DNA of 64,000 nt from Tigriopus japonicus (GCA_010645155.1 CM021322.1:8812477-8876476); one strand, 5' to 3'; numbered from the stretch's first letter, positions 45,601 through 58,789 are shown. Made by a program: numbers and translations. Notes: a model not told the origin generated them from the sequence alone.

Positions 45601-48181
45601 AACCCAGTGCTCATAGTCTGTTATGTAAATAGGACTCCGAAATCCGATCTCACAATGTACACGCTGGGATGGAACTGTTTTCTCTCGAACTTTGGTGCAT
45701 TAGCTACTCTCTATCTCAAGATGGTAATTGTTATCCATGAGTCGTCACTTTTTCCACGTTTTTGCTCTGGGGCTCTTTCTCCATCTGAACTTACTGTGGA
45801 GTTGTTCACTTGTACACACGTTCTCAATGGAGGTAATCTTCTTCACGTACGATCTACTGGAAACATGTGGCAATCCCTTTGCTTCTTAAAGAACTCCTGC
45901 TATGATCTGGTTGAGTGAGGCTGCTCTCTTACAAGCTCTTATTTGGAGCAATTTCAGTTTCGTCTTTTATGATCAGCCCCAGGATGATTATGTTTGTCCG
46001 GAGTAGCATTGGTACATGTCTTTGTTGTGTAGGTCTGATTTTTCTATTAAACCCCTTGTCGACCTGCCCCTTTGCCTCCGTTTCTCTCCGAACTTATCTT
46101 GGGAGTAACTCGTATAATTATCTATGTCCAAACGTTAGTCTGAGTCAAGATTTATTCGCCAAGGTTCGAAGTGGAGTTTGGCTTTGGCTTGACTAGCTGA
46201 AAAATTGGGATGATTCAGGTTTGAACGTGCCACAAAATGCAACGTTTCAAATTATAGCATTACCTCCCCGAGGCTTGTTATTCACAAAAGAGCCATCATA
46301 TGCTAATAATAACCATAAAGATGATTATAATCGAGTTTCCTCTTTTCTTTTGCAGACCTACCGTGCTACCACGTTTGAAAAGATCTCAAGTACTGCCATG
46401 GTGGCCAATAGACGAGTTAAATACACCATTTGGGACACAACAGGTAAGATGAGCCCAAGTCGAGTCCTATTTAGAGCCTTTTCTTCACGGTTGGATATAT
46501 TTTGAAGTCAAGTAGGAAGTTAGTTGCAAGTTGAAAAGACGTTGGATGAGCCCAAATTGATTTGTAAATATATCTGACGCATCCGCGATTGAACGGGAAG
46601 GCCATCCTCTCTTCCGAGGTCTGATCAAGTTTTCGACCCCAAACGCGATTAGCTGTGGGTTCTCACATGCCACCTTGAGCACTCATTGGATGGATTCTTG
46701 GGGGGCTACCATGGCCATTAGGGTTTGAAATACTTGTCAGGGCACATTTTGTATTTGAGTATAGACCGGATGTGAGCCCTAATGGCACCTCCAAATAAAG
46801 AGTTGTCCTATCAATCTTGGTCAATGTGACGCTGAAATTCAACAATAGCAATGATAGCCCGCATTGCGTTCGTGTTTTTAGCAACTAGCCACTACCAGAA
46901 CGATTAACAAGATGGGGCGAGCGCCTTCCTTCAGTGCTTTTGGTGCCTGGTAGAGCACTTAACGAGATCGCACATGCAAAAATGGAGGCCTCATCCCGGT
47001 CAAGGATACTTGATTTTTTCAGGCCCCATTCCTTGCATCGACTGACAATGTGCGTCTAAAAATAGGAGTTAGTTGTGAATGAGACTATCAAGATATATTT
47101 ACCAAAACAGTTTTGGCCTCAGCCAAGAATGCGAAACCTCAAGCCTGAATGTCAGTTATGCTCTTAGAGTTGGAGATTTCTTGGCAAGAAGCGAACTCAA
47201 CACTTGTAGTACCTCTTTGAGTCTGAGAAGTTATGCGGGGTTATTTATCTGTCTCTTATTTTATCCACAGGTTCCCACCAAGCCACTGCCACTCGAAATC
47301 TGGCCTACAACGAAGCTGATGTTTTTCTCCTTTGCTACAAGATCTCAGACCCGACAACGCTTTTTGCTGCCCTCAATTTTTGGTGTCCCGAGGTTCGAGC
47401 CGTGGCTCCCTCCACTCCAATCATCCTAGTGGGATGCCAGTCTGACATGAGAAGAGACCGAGACTCCTTGGCATCGTTGTCCAAGCAAGGCAAAGCCCCC
47501 GTGTCATCGGATCAGGCATTGACCTTCAGCCAACAGATCGCTGCCCTCATGTACGTGGAGACGAGTGTCCGATCCGCGGGAAGGACCGCCCAATCGGCCT
47601 TTGAAGTGGCGGCTTTGGCCTCCATGGGTAAGATCGTGCCCAAGCATCTGGCTTTGACTCCCTCGCCCAAGATGAATAAGAAGCAACGGTTCTCCACCAT
47701 CTCCCCGGAGGACTCACTTGAGCGCGGTGATAACTTCTTCAATCCCAATTTGGGCCCAGTGGAACAGTTTTGGGATCAGTTCAGCCATTTCCAGTCACCC
47801 AAATTGAATCGATCTCACTCCGAATCTCCCAAGACGCCAAGCTTGGGCAGCTCCAGATCGGCTAGTTTGAGTTCCAAGACCCGAAGTAGCACCTCCATCC
47901 CTTCCATTTCGTCATATGGGGGATCGAAAACGCCGAAAGCTGGCAGACGCTCCTCAACGTCGTCATCATCGAATGGCAAAGGTCAAGCCGAGAAAATGAT
48001 AACCATCAAATGTCAACGTCTCACAGCCGACAAGACATACGAAGAAATCGAGGTGGAGGTGCCGGCCCCCATTTACGAAACCATTCAGCTCTACAACGAC
48101 ACAGGAAACTTCACGGCCCGTTGTAAAGAGCGTCGAAGTTTTGGCTCGAAGCTCAAACATCTCTTTACCAGCAAGAACTGA
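42642..48181 (+). CDS. Atypical Rho-family GTPase, Rnd-like, with long C-terminal tail (gene 2)
   Basis: Three coding exons: 42642-42764, 46356-46443 and 47271-48181 (GT-AG; phases 0 and 1), 1122 nt, 373 aa plus stop. ATG 42642 sits in CCAAGATGG context and gives a short N-terminus before the P-loop GDSKVGKT (21-28). Ser at the Gly12 position matches Rnd proteins. Switch II is WDTTG (67-71) followed by Ser72, again the Rnd residue at Gln61, so GTPase deficiency is inferred. VGCQSDMR (124-131), APVSSDQAL and YVETS (165-169) align well with the Rnd sequence pattern. After residue 200 comes a Ser-rich tail, then the module from MITIKCQRL (313) with EEIEVEVPAPIYET, and a basic end SKLKHLFTSKN lacking a CAAX box. 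Compared with gene 1 it has a shorter N-terminus, no proline-rich SH3-type motifs, and one intron fewer. A housekeeping or tissue role cannot be told from sequence. Confidence 0.92.
42765..46355 (+). other. Intron 1 of the second Rnd-like gene
   Basis: 3591-bp intron from GTAAGAACTT to TTCTTTTGCAG, phase 0, at the same place as intron 1 of the paralogue. It includes short CGAACAAACGAACGAACGG (43904-43922) and GATGATGATGATGATCATGG (45421-45440) simple repeats. No internal gene is supported. Confidence 0.85.
46444..47270 (+). other. Intron 2 of the second Rnd-like gene
   Basis: 827-bp intron from GTAAGATGAG to TTATCCACAG, phase 1 within the switch II Gly codon, identical in position and phase to intron 2 of the paralogue. 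Confidence 0.88.
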
Positions 48182-48518
48182 CTGCAGTGTCGTCGCCCTT
48201 CTACGATCAACGGCAACAACAACAGCACCACTGTTCCTACAACTATACTGTTGGGCAGTCAACCTTCCACACAAATAGTCCATTGGGGCAGCTAGACTAT
48301 TCTCGAAGAGCATTCATTCAGAATTGGGTTTGGCCCCCGAAAATTCCTACCAGATGACTGATGGACACAATGGTGTTTGTTGATCTGTGATATATTTCTT
48401 ACCATTCACCGTATTGGTGTTGATCCTCGTCATCATCGTCTCCCCATCTCTCATCAATTAGATCCAACCAAGCCCACAATCCTTTGCATTTGTTATCAAC
48501 CATCAATTATTGAAAACG

Positions 48519-48524
48519 AATAAA
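48519..48524 (+). terminator. Poly(A) signal, gene 2
   Basis: AATAAA in GAAAACGAATAAAGATG, about 340 nt after the stop; the only clear signal in this 3' flank. Confidence 0.65.
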
Positions 48525-48559
48525 GATGTCCAATGAACTTTTTTGAAATTCTTTGTCCG

Positions 48560-51500
48560 TCCATGATGTCTTTCGCCCACTCGTTTCAACTGGATTCATT
48601 TATCAAGTTGCTTAATTATTCGTAGCTCGACATGGTAGGGTAAGAAAAAAATTAGATCCAAATGGTCATCATAACAAATCATGTCAATAGACAAGCCAAT
48701 CTGATTCAGTCCTCGATTGGCTCCGGAAAAAAAGGGTGGGGACAATCAATTCAAGGATCAAAACCTGGCGCCAAACCAGATTTATGGTGGAAAGTTTCCA
48801 TTTGCATCCGTCTCTGTTCACTTCAGCGCTAGGTTAGCAGACCTGTTTAAATGCTCAAAACCCTCCTACTTCGTAAAGAAGCATTTTAATTATACCTCCA
48901 GAGGATGCTCCGGAAAAAACGGCAGGTTCATAATGATTCATTAGATCAAAAGCCTAGCAAACTGAAACATTCTCGGATTATCAGTGTTTAAATCGGAGGG
49001 GGAGAGAGGGACTGGTTTAAGTGGAGCATAGTTTTTTGACAAACGTCAGAAATGGGTATTTTCTGCTTGGTTTATCATCTTCCTCCGTTTGAAATGCCTT
49101 AAAAATCCAGACATCACGGATGAACTCGCCCGAAAAGACTCAAATGGAATGGCTCCAAAAAGTGTCCTTCAACATAAATGTTTCCTTAATTGAGCAACAA
49201 TTGGGACTCAAATTTGGCCTCCCCGCACTCATACTCATCAGTAACATTCAGTTAAAAGCCTGCATGTCCTTCACAATGTGCTTCGACAAGCAATAACTGA
49301 CTACAAGATTACCATGCATCCCGACAAAAACTTATTGCATTAGGAAGTTTCTTGGGTTCGCTTATTACCTCTTTAGAAAAGGTACTAACTAGCAATATTT
49401 CTTCACGGACGTTTGAGGGGCTTTGAACAGTTACCATAACATTCCAGTGTACCGTTTTTTGCCTCTGAAAGAAATTTTGCAATACTTTTGTGAATCAAAC
49501 CTTCGATCTGGCCATTATTCAGTTACGAATTGTGATCTGGACCGTTCTGTTCATGAATCACCCTCATCTTAGTATGTGCATACTCGACGAGCGGATGAAG
49601 CTAAACCAAAATGACACGATTTGGAAATCCGTTTCCCGTCCAAAGTCCAAAAGAATTTCTGGCAGAGATAGGAGAAGAAAAAGTTCCAGAGGAAGCAAAA
49701 ACCTCCAAGTCTTTGTTGTCGGACATTTTTAGTCCGCAAATTCATCTGCATAAGACAACTTCGTTTTTTGCCCGGCCTTTTCATTTCATGCATTTCTAAA
49801 TGACCTCTCAGAGCTCAGAAATGAATTGCGATTTGGATTCTACAAGGTAAAGAGCGAAAAGGTTGGATTCGAATAACCACAAATCAAGTCGGTTGGCAGG
49901 TGAAAAAGAGTTGAAAAACATACACCTTCATTGAGGTCGGAATGTTGCAACAACCCGTTTCCTCCCGTTTGTCCATTCCCACGCACTTTGTGTCCTGAAT
50001 TGGGACGGAAATCGTTTCCTAATTTCCTGCTCCAACTCGATTTTCACACCAATTTCTAAAGTAAACATCCATTGCAGGCCGAATAAAAAAGCGCTTCCAC
50101 CCTCATTCCGTCAGTTTACCCGATTCAGAGGAAAGGAACATAAAACCTACAAAGTGGGGAGGAGTAAAAACCGTTGAGAGTGTCTCGAGTTTTATGTAAA
50201 TATTTAGGAAAGATTGAATGTGAGAAATAGCACAGCATCGCTTCGAATTGAATGTGTTTGAATAAGAAACGATAGAGAAAGGGCATTTAAAATGCCATCC
50301 ATTGTCATTGGTCGTTGATCACGGAAGCCAATTATGGTGCAATTTCTCCAACACTGATTTCATAGTGAGTCCGTGAAAGATAGATCGTCGTCATTGGCTC
50401 AGAATAAGGGCAATCGTTCACACAATTCCTCCATTAAAATCGGTCTTCCTTATTCCTTACATTGATTATCCAGAAAAAAGACTGGAGGCAAGAAAATCTT
50501 CATAATTTATAAAAGTATTTTCTTCTTCTGAAACGGTTTCCGTTCATTCAAGATTCTTCTCTCTAATTACGAGATAGTTTGGACTTCCAAACAAGTTTTA
50601 TAGGCTTGCAAATTTGGCACGCCAACTGAGTTCTCTTTGATTGCATGCACTACTTATCTTTTGCTAGTGGAAACCTGGATTTGTGAGGAAATGGATGAAC
50701 AACCTAGATTGACTGATGAAGGTCACCGTTGAAATTTGAGTCAGGCGCCTTAACTTTTCGATTAGTTGGGCTTTGTTTGAGAACAGAAAACAAAGTCTTC
50801 AAACAGACATTGCTACAAGGCTAATACATTTTTACAAAGCACGGTTTGGCTTAAGAATACATAGCAATGCGTGTTGGTTTGGAATTGAAACGCAAACTTT
50901 CTTCTGGAGGCCCATATGCAAAATCGCTTGAATCTCTGAAGTGTCTTTTAAGTCACTCAAGTTTTTTCTTCATTGAATGATGAAGTGAATGACTCTTCAG
51001 AGCATTGAATAGAATGAATGCTTGATCGACTGAATGGCATCTAGACTTTACGATGTTTAAAGCGAATGAAAAGAGTTCCCTGCGTGGTCTTACAAAGCCA
51101 CATCGCACACTCGATTCGCTTTCAGTTTTGCCTTATCATTCCAAGGATATCAAACGTCTTTGCCCTTGCACTTTGTACTACAACAATTTCAATCTTAGAG
51201 CCTTAATTAATTTTCACCAACCACCTGTATGTGTCGTGGTACACCGAATCAAAGTTCAAAACCCTTCATTTGCAACTGAATGAAACTACTGCTCGTGACT
51301 GATTGTCTAGTAAGAGGCTTGATAAATAAGTTTCTGTCCCTCAAAAACTCCAACTCTTGATGGTCCTTCATTCATGTAAATTATTATCTACCCTGGGCGA
51401 AAGATAAATTTTCATGACCAATGTTCAACTGATATCATTTGAATATCTTGGACAAGGATGAAGCCATCTATCGTAGGGCCCAGGAAAATGAGGTATCCCA

Positions 51501-54500
51501 CGTGGCTCTTGTTCCTTTGGCCTGATAATTCAACAATCTATCTTCCAAGCACAATTTGATAATCTGAAGGCTTGAAGAAGAAAGAAGAAGAAGCACGCTT
51601 GGACTTAGGCAAGGCCACATCATCCAGACAATTGCTCGATACATAGACTTCTCCTTCTCCATCTTTAGCACCTTGAAGAGTTTTCTAATCATTCATTCTT
51701 TTGCATCACGTCATTACGTCAAAGACGTGCCTTGGGTACAAACGAGGAAATCGGGTGTAAGAAATCATCATCAAACTTCACGAGTGTTTGCAAACTCTTA
51801 CCTGAAAAGAAGGCCCGAGGGTTTGAAACCAAGCTTTGATCTTCCCTACAACTAACTGCCTTTGGATGCCTTCAATGGAAAGTCCTTGACTATTTCGTAC
51901 CAGCCGAATTGCTGCCAAAACAATCTTCATCCATCCCAATTTCTCTTTGGGGTATGATTGATTCTCAAATTTCATCATCGGGCTGCTATGTTAAGCCTTC
52001 ATTGGTTCAAATCCACGGGACGTCATCATAAAACTTGGGAAGAACCCGGATGACGTTTGAACAAAATCATTTATCTGACGAATACGTCATTCTGTTCACA
52101 AGAAGAAATCCTAAGTAGGGGGGATTAGAAATTATATAATTCTATGGCGAAAAGAAATTTGGAAACTGGTATCCGGTGATGATCTTATAAAAACATTTTC
52201 TCACCGAATCCACCACCTGATAAATTCACATTCTTCCAATCTGAAAACTTTAAAGCTTATCAATTGTGGTGTTATCGGACAAATGATATGTTTCGTGTGT
52301 GCAATCAGAAGTCACTCCATTTGGAACGATAAAGGCATCATTACCAACGAGACAAGGTCAGGTCAACAGGTAGAGGAGATGCCAAATAAGGATATTATCC
52401 AATTTGGAACCTCATTTTCTTCAATAGAGGATCCAACTTGGAGTAATTCAAGCCGATTAGCTTGTCATGCAGGTCGTCATTTCGGCTCCCTTTGGATCTG
52501 TGAGAATCATGAGAAGAGATTGAGTTGAAAACCTTGGCAATGTTAAGCTCAAATTGGACAGATTTGTTCATTGTAACACTAAAGCGATCAGACGGAAGTG
52601 GATGATTCATGGAAGAGTGATCGAACTTTGGAAAATGGATTGAAGGAAGTCGCAAAGATCAATTCTTTCCCTTGGTATAAGCAAAGTAAAGTGACGTTTT
52701 CCTCTTCAATTTTAAGTTATACTTGACAAGAGGTTTGTGTAATCTCTTTTAGTGTCCCATTCCCGTAATACCTGTCACATTTGACCTGAATACCGCAAAC
52801 TCAAACCGGTTGATTCTCGTCACGGTCCATAAAAAGTGGCCATTAAGCCCCGGCAACATTGTTACATTGATTACCCGCTTATGATCGATTTCGAATTGCT
52901 ATTTGCTAAATCGGTCTTCTGTTTATGGTCAAAATCTGGCCCCAGGTGAATTGATGACAAATGAAGAAAATCTTCTCACGAACCACGAAAATAAAGTGTT
53001 CAATTAGCTCCGGGTCGGATTTGTAGGAATGGGCGTAAATCATCAATTTGAAACAAAGTCCGTGCCAATTTTCTTCACACATACCTAGAAATATCACCGA
53101 AAGTAGGCCTATTCATTCTCTAAAACTTGAAACCTCATCTTGACCGGAACATGTTAACGATGGGGCCTTTTAAAACTACAGTGCGCACCTTGTTCAAAAT
53201 TGGGATTTTTACAAGTCATGGTCTCGCAATGATACAAATACCATTAACGAGAACTGTTCATTCAAAAGTGCTCCTAGGGAACTAATAATGGACAAAAGCC
53301 TCTCTTGGTTTCTGTTTCTAGCATTAGGAAGCCGAATAAGTTGGTTGGTGTTAAAAATTTAATGTCAAAAAACAACCATTTTTAATAATAATCTTTATTG
53401 CGTGTTTTTTTATACACATTGGATAATTTTTATAATGTCAATGTCACGTAATTCAAGCGATTGCAGGTACGCGTCGGGGCCCATTCTGGGTTCGTGTTTA
53501 ATACCTGATTTCTGGAAAACTGTAAGAGAAAGATTCTAAAACCTAAGGGAATGAAAAGCAAAACGATGACATTAGAATGCCTTTACCACTGACCAAAAAA
53601 ATATTCATTTCATGTCGTCTCTTAGTGTCAGAAAACTTACTTACTTAACTTATACTTAAAGGTTAAAAGAGTAATGATGGTGCTGACGGACAATATTCTT
53701 ATATCCAGCTTTACCTGTAGATCTAATTAAAGAGTTTTTTGTCCTTTTTTTTGGCCAAAGTTACCATTTATAGTTTCTCTTAAGGAAGATAATCCCATAA
53801 CAAAAAACTTACTTGACGTAAAGTCTTCAACAACTTTTCAAAAGATTTTCTGATTTTTGGCTTGGCGTTAAAATGGCTCTCCTTTTCATCCAACTGAGAA
53901 GAACCCTGGTTGATTCTAAAAAGCATTTCTTGCTCCGCTTTGATTGAGCGGAACATCTATTTCCGGCTTTTTAACCTTACAAACCTCTCCCTAAATAGCA
54001 GATTTCGGAGTCCCAGAGCCGTCTTGACGTCCATGATCTTTGAGACTCGTCTTTGCACATTGAATGGCTCCAGATTGACCGTCGTGGTGCAATCACGAAT
54101 CGTTTAAACCCAATGGAATGCAGTCTGATGATCGCAACAACCATTACCTATTGTGTCTCCATTCATTGCTACCTGGTAATTTGCATTGTTTTCCCACCCT
54201 GATATTATCATCCCGGTTCTCTAAACATCCCCTCAAAAACCAAAAAATCCAAAGATCAGACGGTGATGTCTACTTGTTGAATAATGAATCACGACGTCTC
54301 ACCGGTGGTTTGAGGTTTCGTCCATTCAAACCATTCTCATGAACAGCTTTGCGGTCGTGGTAAAACCCACCCAGATTCAGCGCATTAAAAATCCCTACCT
54401 CAGATAAATGACCATCTTCTCGTTTTGATTGATACTCTTTAAAATGGCTTTGGTCTCTGTGAGGTGGAAACACTATCTTGAAAAGCCTGGGGCATGGGCT

Positions 54501-56280
54501 ATAAAATAAACTGAACATAAAGATTTAGTGTCCACGTCCAGGCACACAAATCTTCACTGAGAAGGCATGAAAATTTAACAAAAAGACCAGTTTTGAGGCA
54601 CGTTTACGAAGGTTCTTTCATATTGAAGTTGGCACCATCGCTAAAACGCACGAGTTTCATCGAATTTGATGTCTTTTGTGTCTCCGATTTGAGGCAGTTC
54701 CTCGGATCGAAATCAAGAAATTCCATTCCATTGTGTTGATCAAGCTCCTTTTAAACGTCATGTCCAGTACAGTACTTGAATTGACTACTATAGTGAACAT
54801 CAAACCAGTCTTTGGCGAGAAAAAGAAAACTCTCCCTCTCATCTCAGAACGTGGTTCAAAACGTGCGGTATGTATATGAGAAAAAGGCCTTTGTTGGAAT
54901 CGGATCGGTATAAAGCTTATTGTTGAAATAGCGATTTTTCTTTCCAATTTTGACAACCTGTTGCGAAAGTTGATACAAGAAAATTTAGCGTGGCGGCCAC
55001 GTTTTCATCGGAAAATCGTTGACGAGTGTTTAAGTGGCAAGCTGATCATTCAACAAATTGGCAGCCTATCATTGAATTCAGGGAATGAGGGGTGAAATTG
55101 AGATTTACGTTCATTAAGAGAAACCAGTTATTCCTCTTCAAACATCAGCCAGGTAGTACTTGTACTTAGTTTCTCCCTTGCCTAATAGCGATTTCTCTTC
55201 ACTCTCTTGCCAACTCGAGTGAAATTGATCAAACGATCTCTTCGCCTCGCTCCCATCTTACAAATCTTCATAAAATATTTCCGAAACACAATGTATGCGC
55301 ATAGTGTCTTGTGATAAGCTCCATTCCTTGGATGATAGCGTGTGCTGTGAAGGGTTCAGGTGACTCCCATCCGTATTCCTGGAAATGAATCTGTCGATTG
55401 TAATTGACTGACGGGACCGATAGTGTTGCCATGATCTCTTGGGACCCTGATTTCGAAGAGTGATGACTGTGGACAGCATAATAATTACTCTTTCCCTCCG
55501 ATCTTGGCCAATGATGAGGCGCCGACTAAGACAACACAATGAAGGGGAGGAGATTGGGTTAGAAATCTGAAGACAATCATCGCTGATCTCACAAATATTG
55601 CACGATGCTGGCAAACTTCATCTACCCTCTGCAGTCATTCACCTACTTAATATCTTCTGTAATGGTGTCACGAGAATTCTTCCGTAAAAATTAACACCAT
55701 CGTAGTTCAATTGGCCATTTTGTTTCTGTCGAATTTGGTGTTCGAATTTGTACAATTAATCCCCTTAGAATACATGCTACATGTATTTGTTGTAATCTTG
55801 CTATTTGAGTTTAATTTACGTTTTTAGTACCTGTCATTTTGAAATATAATCTTCAAGCTTAGTTGTTTATTCAGAACTGTTTACAAGTAGTATGTGTACA
55901 TAACCGGCCAGTAATGGAAAGGATAGGGAACTCTTTCACCCTAAGACTTTAAAAAAATCAATGTTACTTACGCTTAACATCGGGTTTTAGAGGGTTTAGT
56001 CACGGACTTGGTTTAGTGGACAACCGAATAACCCTTCGAAAGTGCGCGCCAAAGATGAGGCAAGCGAAATTCGAAATAGCTTTAGTTAAGTTGTTAAGCC
56101 TAAATATGGGTGGGTATGGGCGGTTTAATTCTTTTCCTCTTCTCAACCAAAAGGATTTTAATATGATACACGAAAATATTTGTACTTCTTCCATGATTTG
56201 CCAGATGAAAAATGAACGCGTGAAATGAAATGAACGCATTATCTTGAATGAATGATATATTCGTCAACACGCTGCATATT
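48560..56280. other. Large intergenic interval, no supported gene
   Basis: 7.7 kb without a frame carrying a recognisable motif, without exon-like acceptor/ORF/donor runs, and without transposon ends that I could pair. Base composition resembles the other intergenic regions. Confidence 0.45.
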
Positions 56281-56291
56281 AACATAGTACA

Positions 56292-56297
56292 TTTATT
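56292..56297 (-). terminator. Poly(A) signal for the small membrane protein gene
   Basis: TTTATT on the plus strand reads AATAAA on the minus strand, 8 nt beyond the stop codon at 56306-56308, which would give a very short 3'UTR. Confidence 0.5.
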
Positions 56298-56305
56298 AAC
56301 ACAGG

Positions 56306-56692
56306 TCAAATCGAACGAGTAATCACTTCCTGAAGACGGTTGTCATCTTCTGTCTCGGGTACCGGTTGCGGTTGTGGTAATGTAAGATCTTCAATGTATT
56401 CCGAAAGATCTGCATTATTTAGCGGTGTTTTATCTTGGGGAGTTGGTCCAAAAACCATGAGGACAAATTTCTTATACATCTGATCCCAACATGATAACTC
56501 TAAGATGAATCCCGAGGTGTAGATGAAGCCAACCACTGTTAAGATGGTGAACAATCCAATTCCAAATACAACAAGTTGTGCAGTCGCGTCGTTACGGGCT
56601 GTGATCCTCCTGACGTCGTAAAAGAAGCACTTGAAAAACATATAAACACCTGAGTGGTCTTTATCACAGCCTTCTGGGATAGGGAAATCCAT
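56306..56692 (-). CDS. Small single-pass membrane protein, unidentified
   Basis: 128-aa frame from ATG 56692 (context CACGACCATGG, a good initiation site) to TGA. Residues 1-37 are polar with DKDHSGVYMFFKCFFYDVRR. Residues about 39-66 form one strongly hydrophobic segment (QLVVFGIGLFTILTVVGFIY and on), fitting a transmembrane helix. The remainder, about 83-128, is acidic and proline-containing (LPQPQPVPETEDDN). Four cysteines lie before and just after the hydrophobic segment. No signal-peptide cleavage pattern is obvious, so a signal-anchor is likely. I do not recognise a family. A poly(A) signal directly downstream and the good start context support a real, possibly single-exon, gene. Confidence 0.6.
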   Translation of the reverse strand: MDFPIPEGCDKDHSGVYMFFKCFFYDVRRITARNDATAQLVVFGIGLFTILTVVGFIYTSGFILELSCWDQMYKKFVLMVFGPTPQDKTPLNNADLSEYIEDLTLPQPQPVPETEDDNRLQEVITRSI

Positions 56693-56699
56693 GGTCGTG

Positions 56700-58080
56700 G
56701 AGTTGTACCGAGTATGGATTTTCTTAGGAACTGGATCGATTGCGGCTCAGTTTCAGAATAACTGATTCACGTTTGTTGTGATAGCGTCAGATTGTAATGA
56801 CGCGTCGGTCAGCCTCAGCGCAGGGTTCTCGATCATTTTTTTCTTCATTCTTATTATTCAAAAACCGTAACTGATATTTCAGACTGACCTCGTTTGTAGA
56901 ACCTCGTCACTTCTCTCAGTCTGCATTTGCCTTAAATAAATATTTATCTTGGATTTACGTTTAAAGAGGCATCTCGAAAAATATCAAATGGGGCCCCTGA
57001 AGTCACGTGCCGGAGGAGCCCAGCCAAGAAAACACTGATGTGACACCATGTGACACACAGCTCTCTTTTCAGCGTGGTTCGGTAGTAGCGTCTTTAGCTC
57101 GTAGCGTAAAGCCAGGAACCTCTCACCATAGGAGGCGAACTATACCTGACGCGTAGCCCAAAGAGGCCCTTAAAACGGTGCGGCTCTGCAGTGAATTTGA
57201 ACGAGATTACCAAAAGACGATAGAAAAAGGTGTTGGATTGCAAACATCACTTCAGAGCAAAGTTGCAGCATAAGATAGCGCTCCTTTTCCTGCCATTAAT
57301 TTTTAAAAGGATGCTTTCTGTACCCAGGAATTAGTCTAAACTGAGCTGCTTCAGATCAATGTCTCACACAAAACTGAGAATGGATCTCAATTAAACTCAT
57401 GTATAACTTGAATATAAAAATATCAACTTCATGCAACGGGTTCAACTATATACAGATCAAGTTTCATGAAAATTGAGCGTCTTTGTTGAAAACTGTGACC
57501 CTGTTTTTAACAATGAAACTTACAGCCAAAGCATTCACACTCTCATCAGTTTCAGTCAACATTTTATTATCTGAAGTGCTTCAAATCCATTAGGTGCCAA
57601 ATATCAACATTTTGGCAGGCCAAACTGAGAGGAAGGGCAACATTGAACAAAGTGTTCATCAACTTATAGTTGAGTTGTTGATGATTCCATCTGAACGATT
57701 ATTCAGGCAAAATGAAGTAAAGAACAGATCACCTTCATGGAGCACTATATTTTTCACTTTGATGGTGTTGTTAGGTAAGTAAGGTTAGGTGAGTCTGTGT
57801 TGTTTAGGTAATCTGAAAAAAATGGCATTTCAGGATAAGTTAAATAGGGTTGATAATGAGTGGAGTGCGTGATTTACCCAAGAGTGGTTTGAAGTTAATT
57901 ATCTCTAAGAGACAGATACCCATACCAAAATGATGTCTAGACAATTCGTCCACTGATTTAGTGTAAGATATTGAATATTGAGTCTGTAACGCTTGCGTAT
58001 CGTTCACTCCAATGGGCCCCTTTGGGCTCTCAAAAGCAACAACAAATAGCTGTCTGTGCATCCTATTCTGTTAGTATATC
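56700..58080. other. Intergenic
   Basis: Probable upstream region of the minus-strand membrane protein gene. It contains short GGTAAGTAAGGTTAGGT-like repetition near 57770-57830 and no supported gene. Confidence 0.4.
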
Positions 58081-58085
58081 CATGG

Positions 58086-58767
58086 TAGAGCTGCGCATTG
58101 GATCCGAATTAGGTTGCACTGTGGGCATTTGATTTTTGGACATTTTGTCCAAAATTTAACCACAATCAATAATTCGAAACTTTTGGAAACGTTCGGACAC
58201 TTTTGGACACAAGGGTGTCCAAACCTCTCTAGATATAGAAAAATGCCCACCCTGAGCTAATCGGATTCGTAAACATGCGGATTGACGAAAGAATTTTCGG
58301 ATTCGGATTCGTTCGGATTGCTCAAAGCCTATCGAATTCAGTTTTGTGAAATATTTTTTCGGATCCAACATGATCCTAAAACCAATCCAAACTTGTTGGT
58401 TCAATTTAAAAAAAACGTCAAATCATTGTATTTCCATTTTGAATAAAATTTTGATTTACTTCATGTTTTACCCATACCTTCAAGGTTGGAATTTTCAATG
58501 ACTGCAAGGTTTTTCAATGATTTCAATTTCAAATTTCAATTTGGCAAAAAAACGATATTTTACTAAATATACATCTGTGTTTACATACTATAAATGTTGA
58601 AAAATTTGAAAAGACTCCAATTATGTATTTGTTCAAGTAATTTATACTTCGACCAACATCCATAATGATTGAATTTTGCCAAATGTTGACGGAAAAGATT
58701 AACAAAACCGGCCTAGTTTTGTTCAGGTTGGCTTTGGAGGACTTGTCGGATTCGATGCACATCTCAA
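58086..58767. repeat. hAT-like GGATTCGG repeat, copy 3
   Basis: The left end TAGAGCTGCGCATTGGATCC (58086) and the right end, in reverse TTGAGATGTGCATCGAATCC (at 58767), are inverted relatives of the terminus at 185. The interior has TTTTCGGATTCGGATTCG (58293-58310) as in copies 1 and 2. Inside it lies a pair of GTGGGCATTT inverted words (about 58116 and 58245), suggesting a second small insertion. The 8-bp flanks at my chosen ends do not match, so one boundary may be wrong. Confidence 0.5.
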
Positions 58768-58789
58768 TTCGGTAGTAACAAGATTTTTG

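Noticed and set aside
58113..58254. Nested MITE with GTGGGCATTT inverted ends
   Set aside because: The words are inverted and about 140 bp apart, but no target duplication is visible; mentioned only within the repeat entry.
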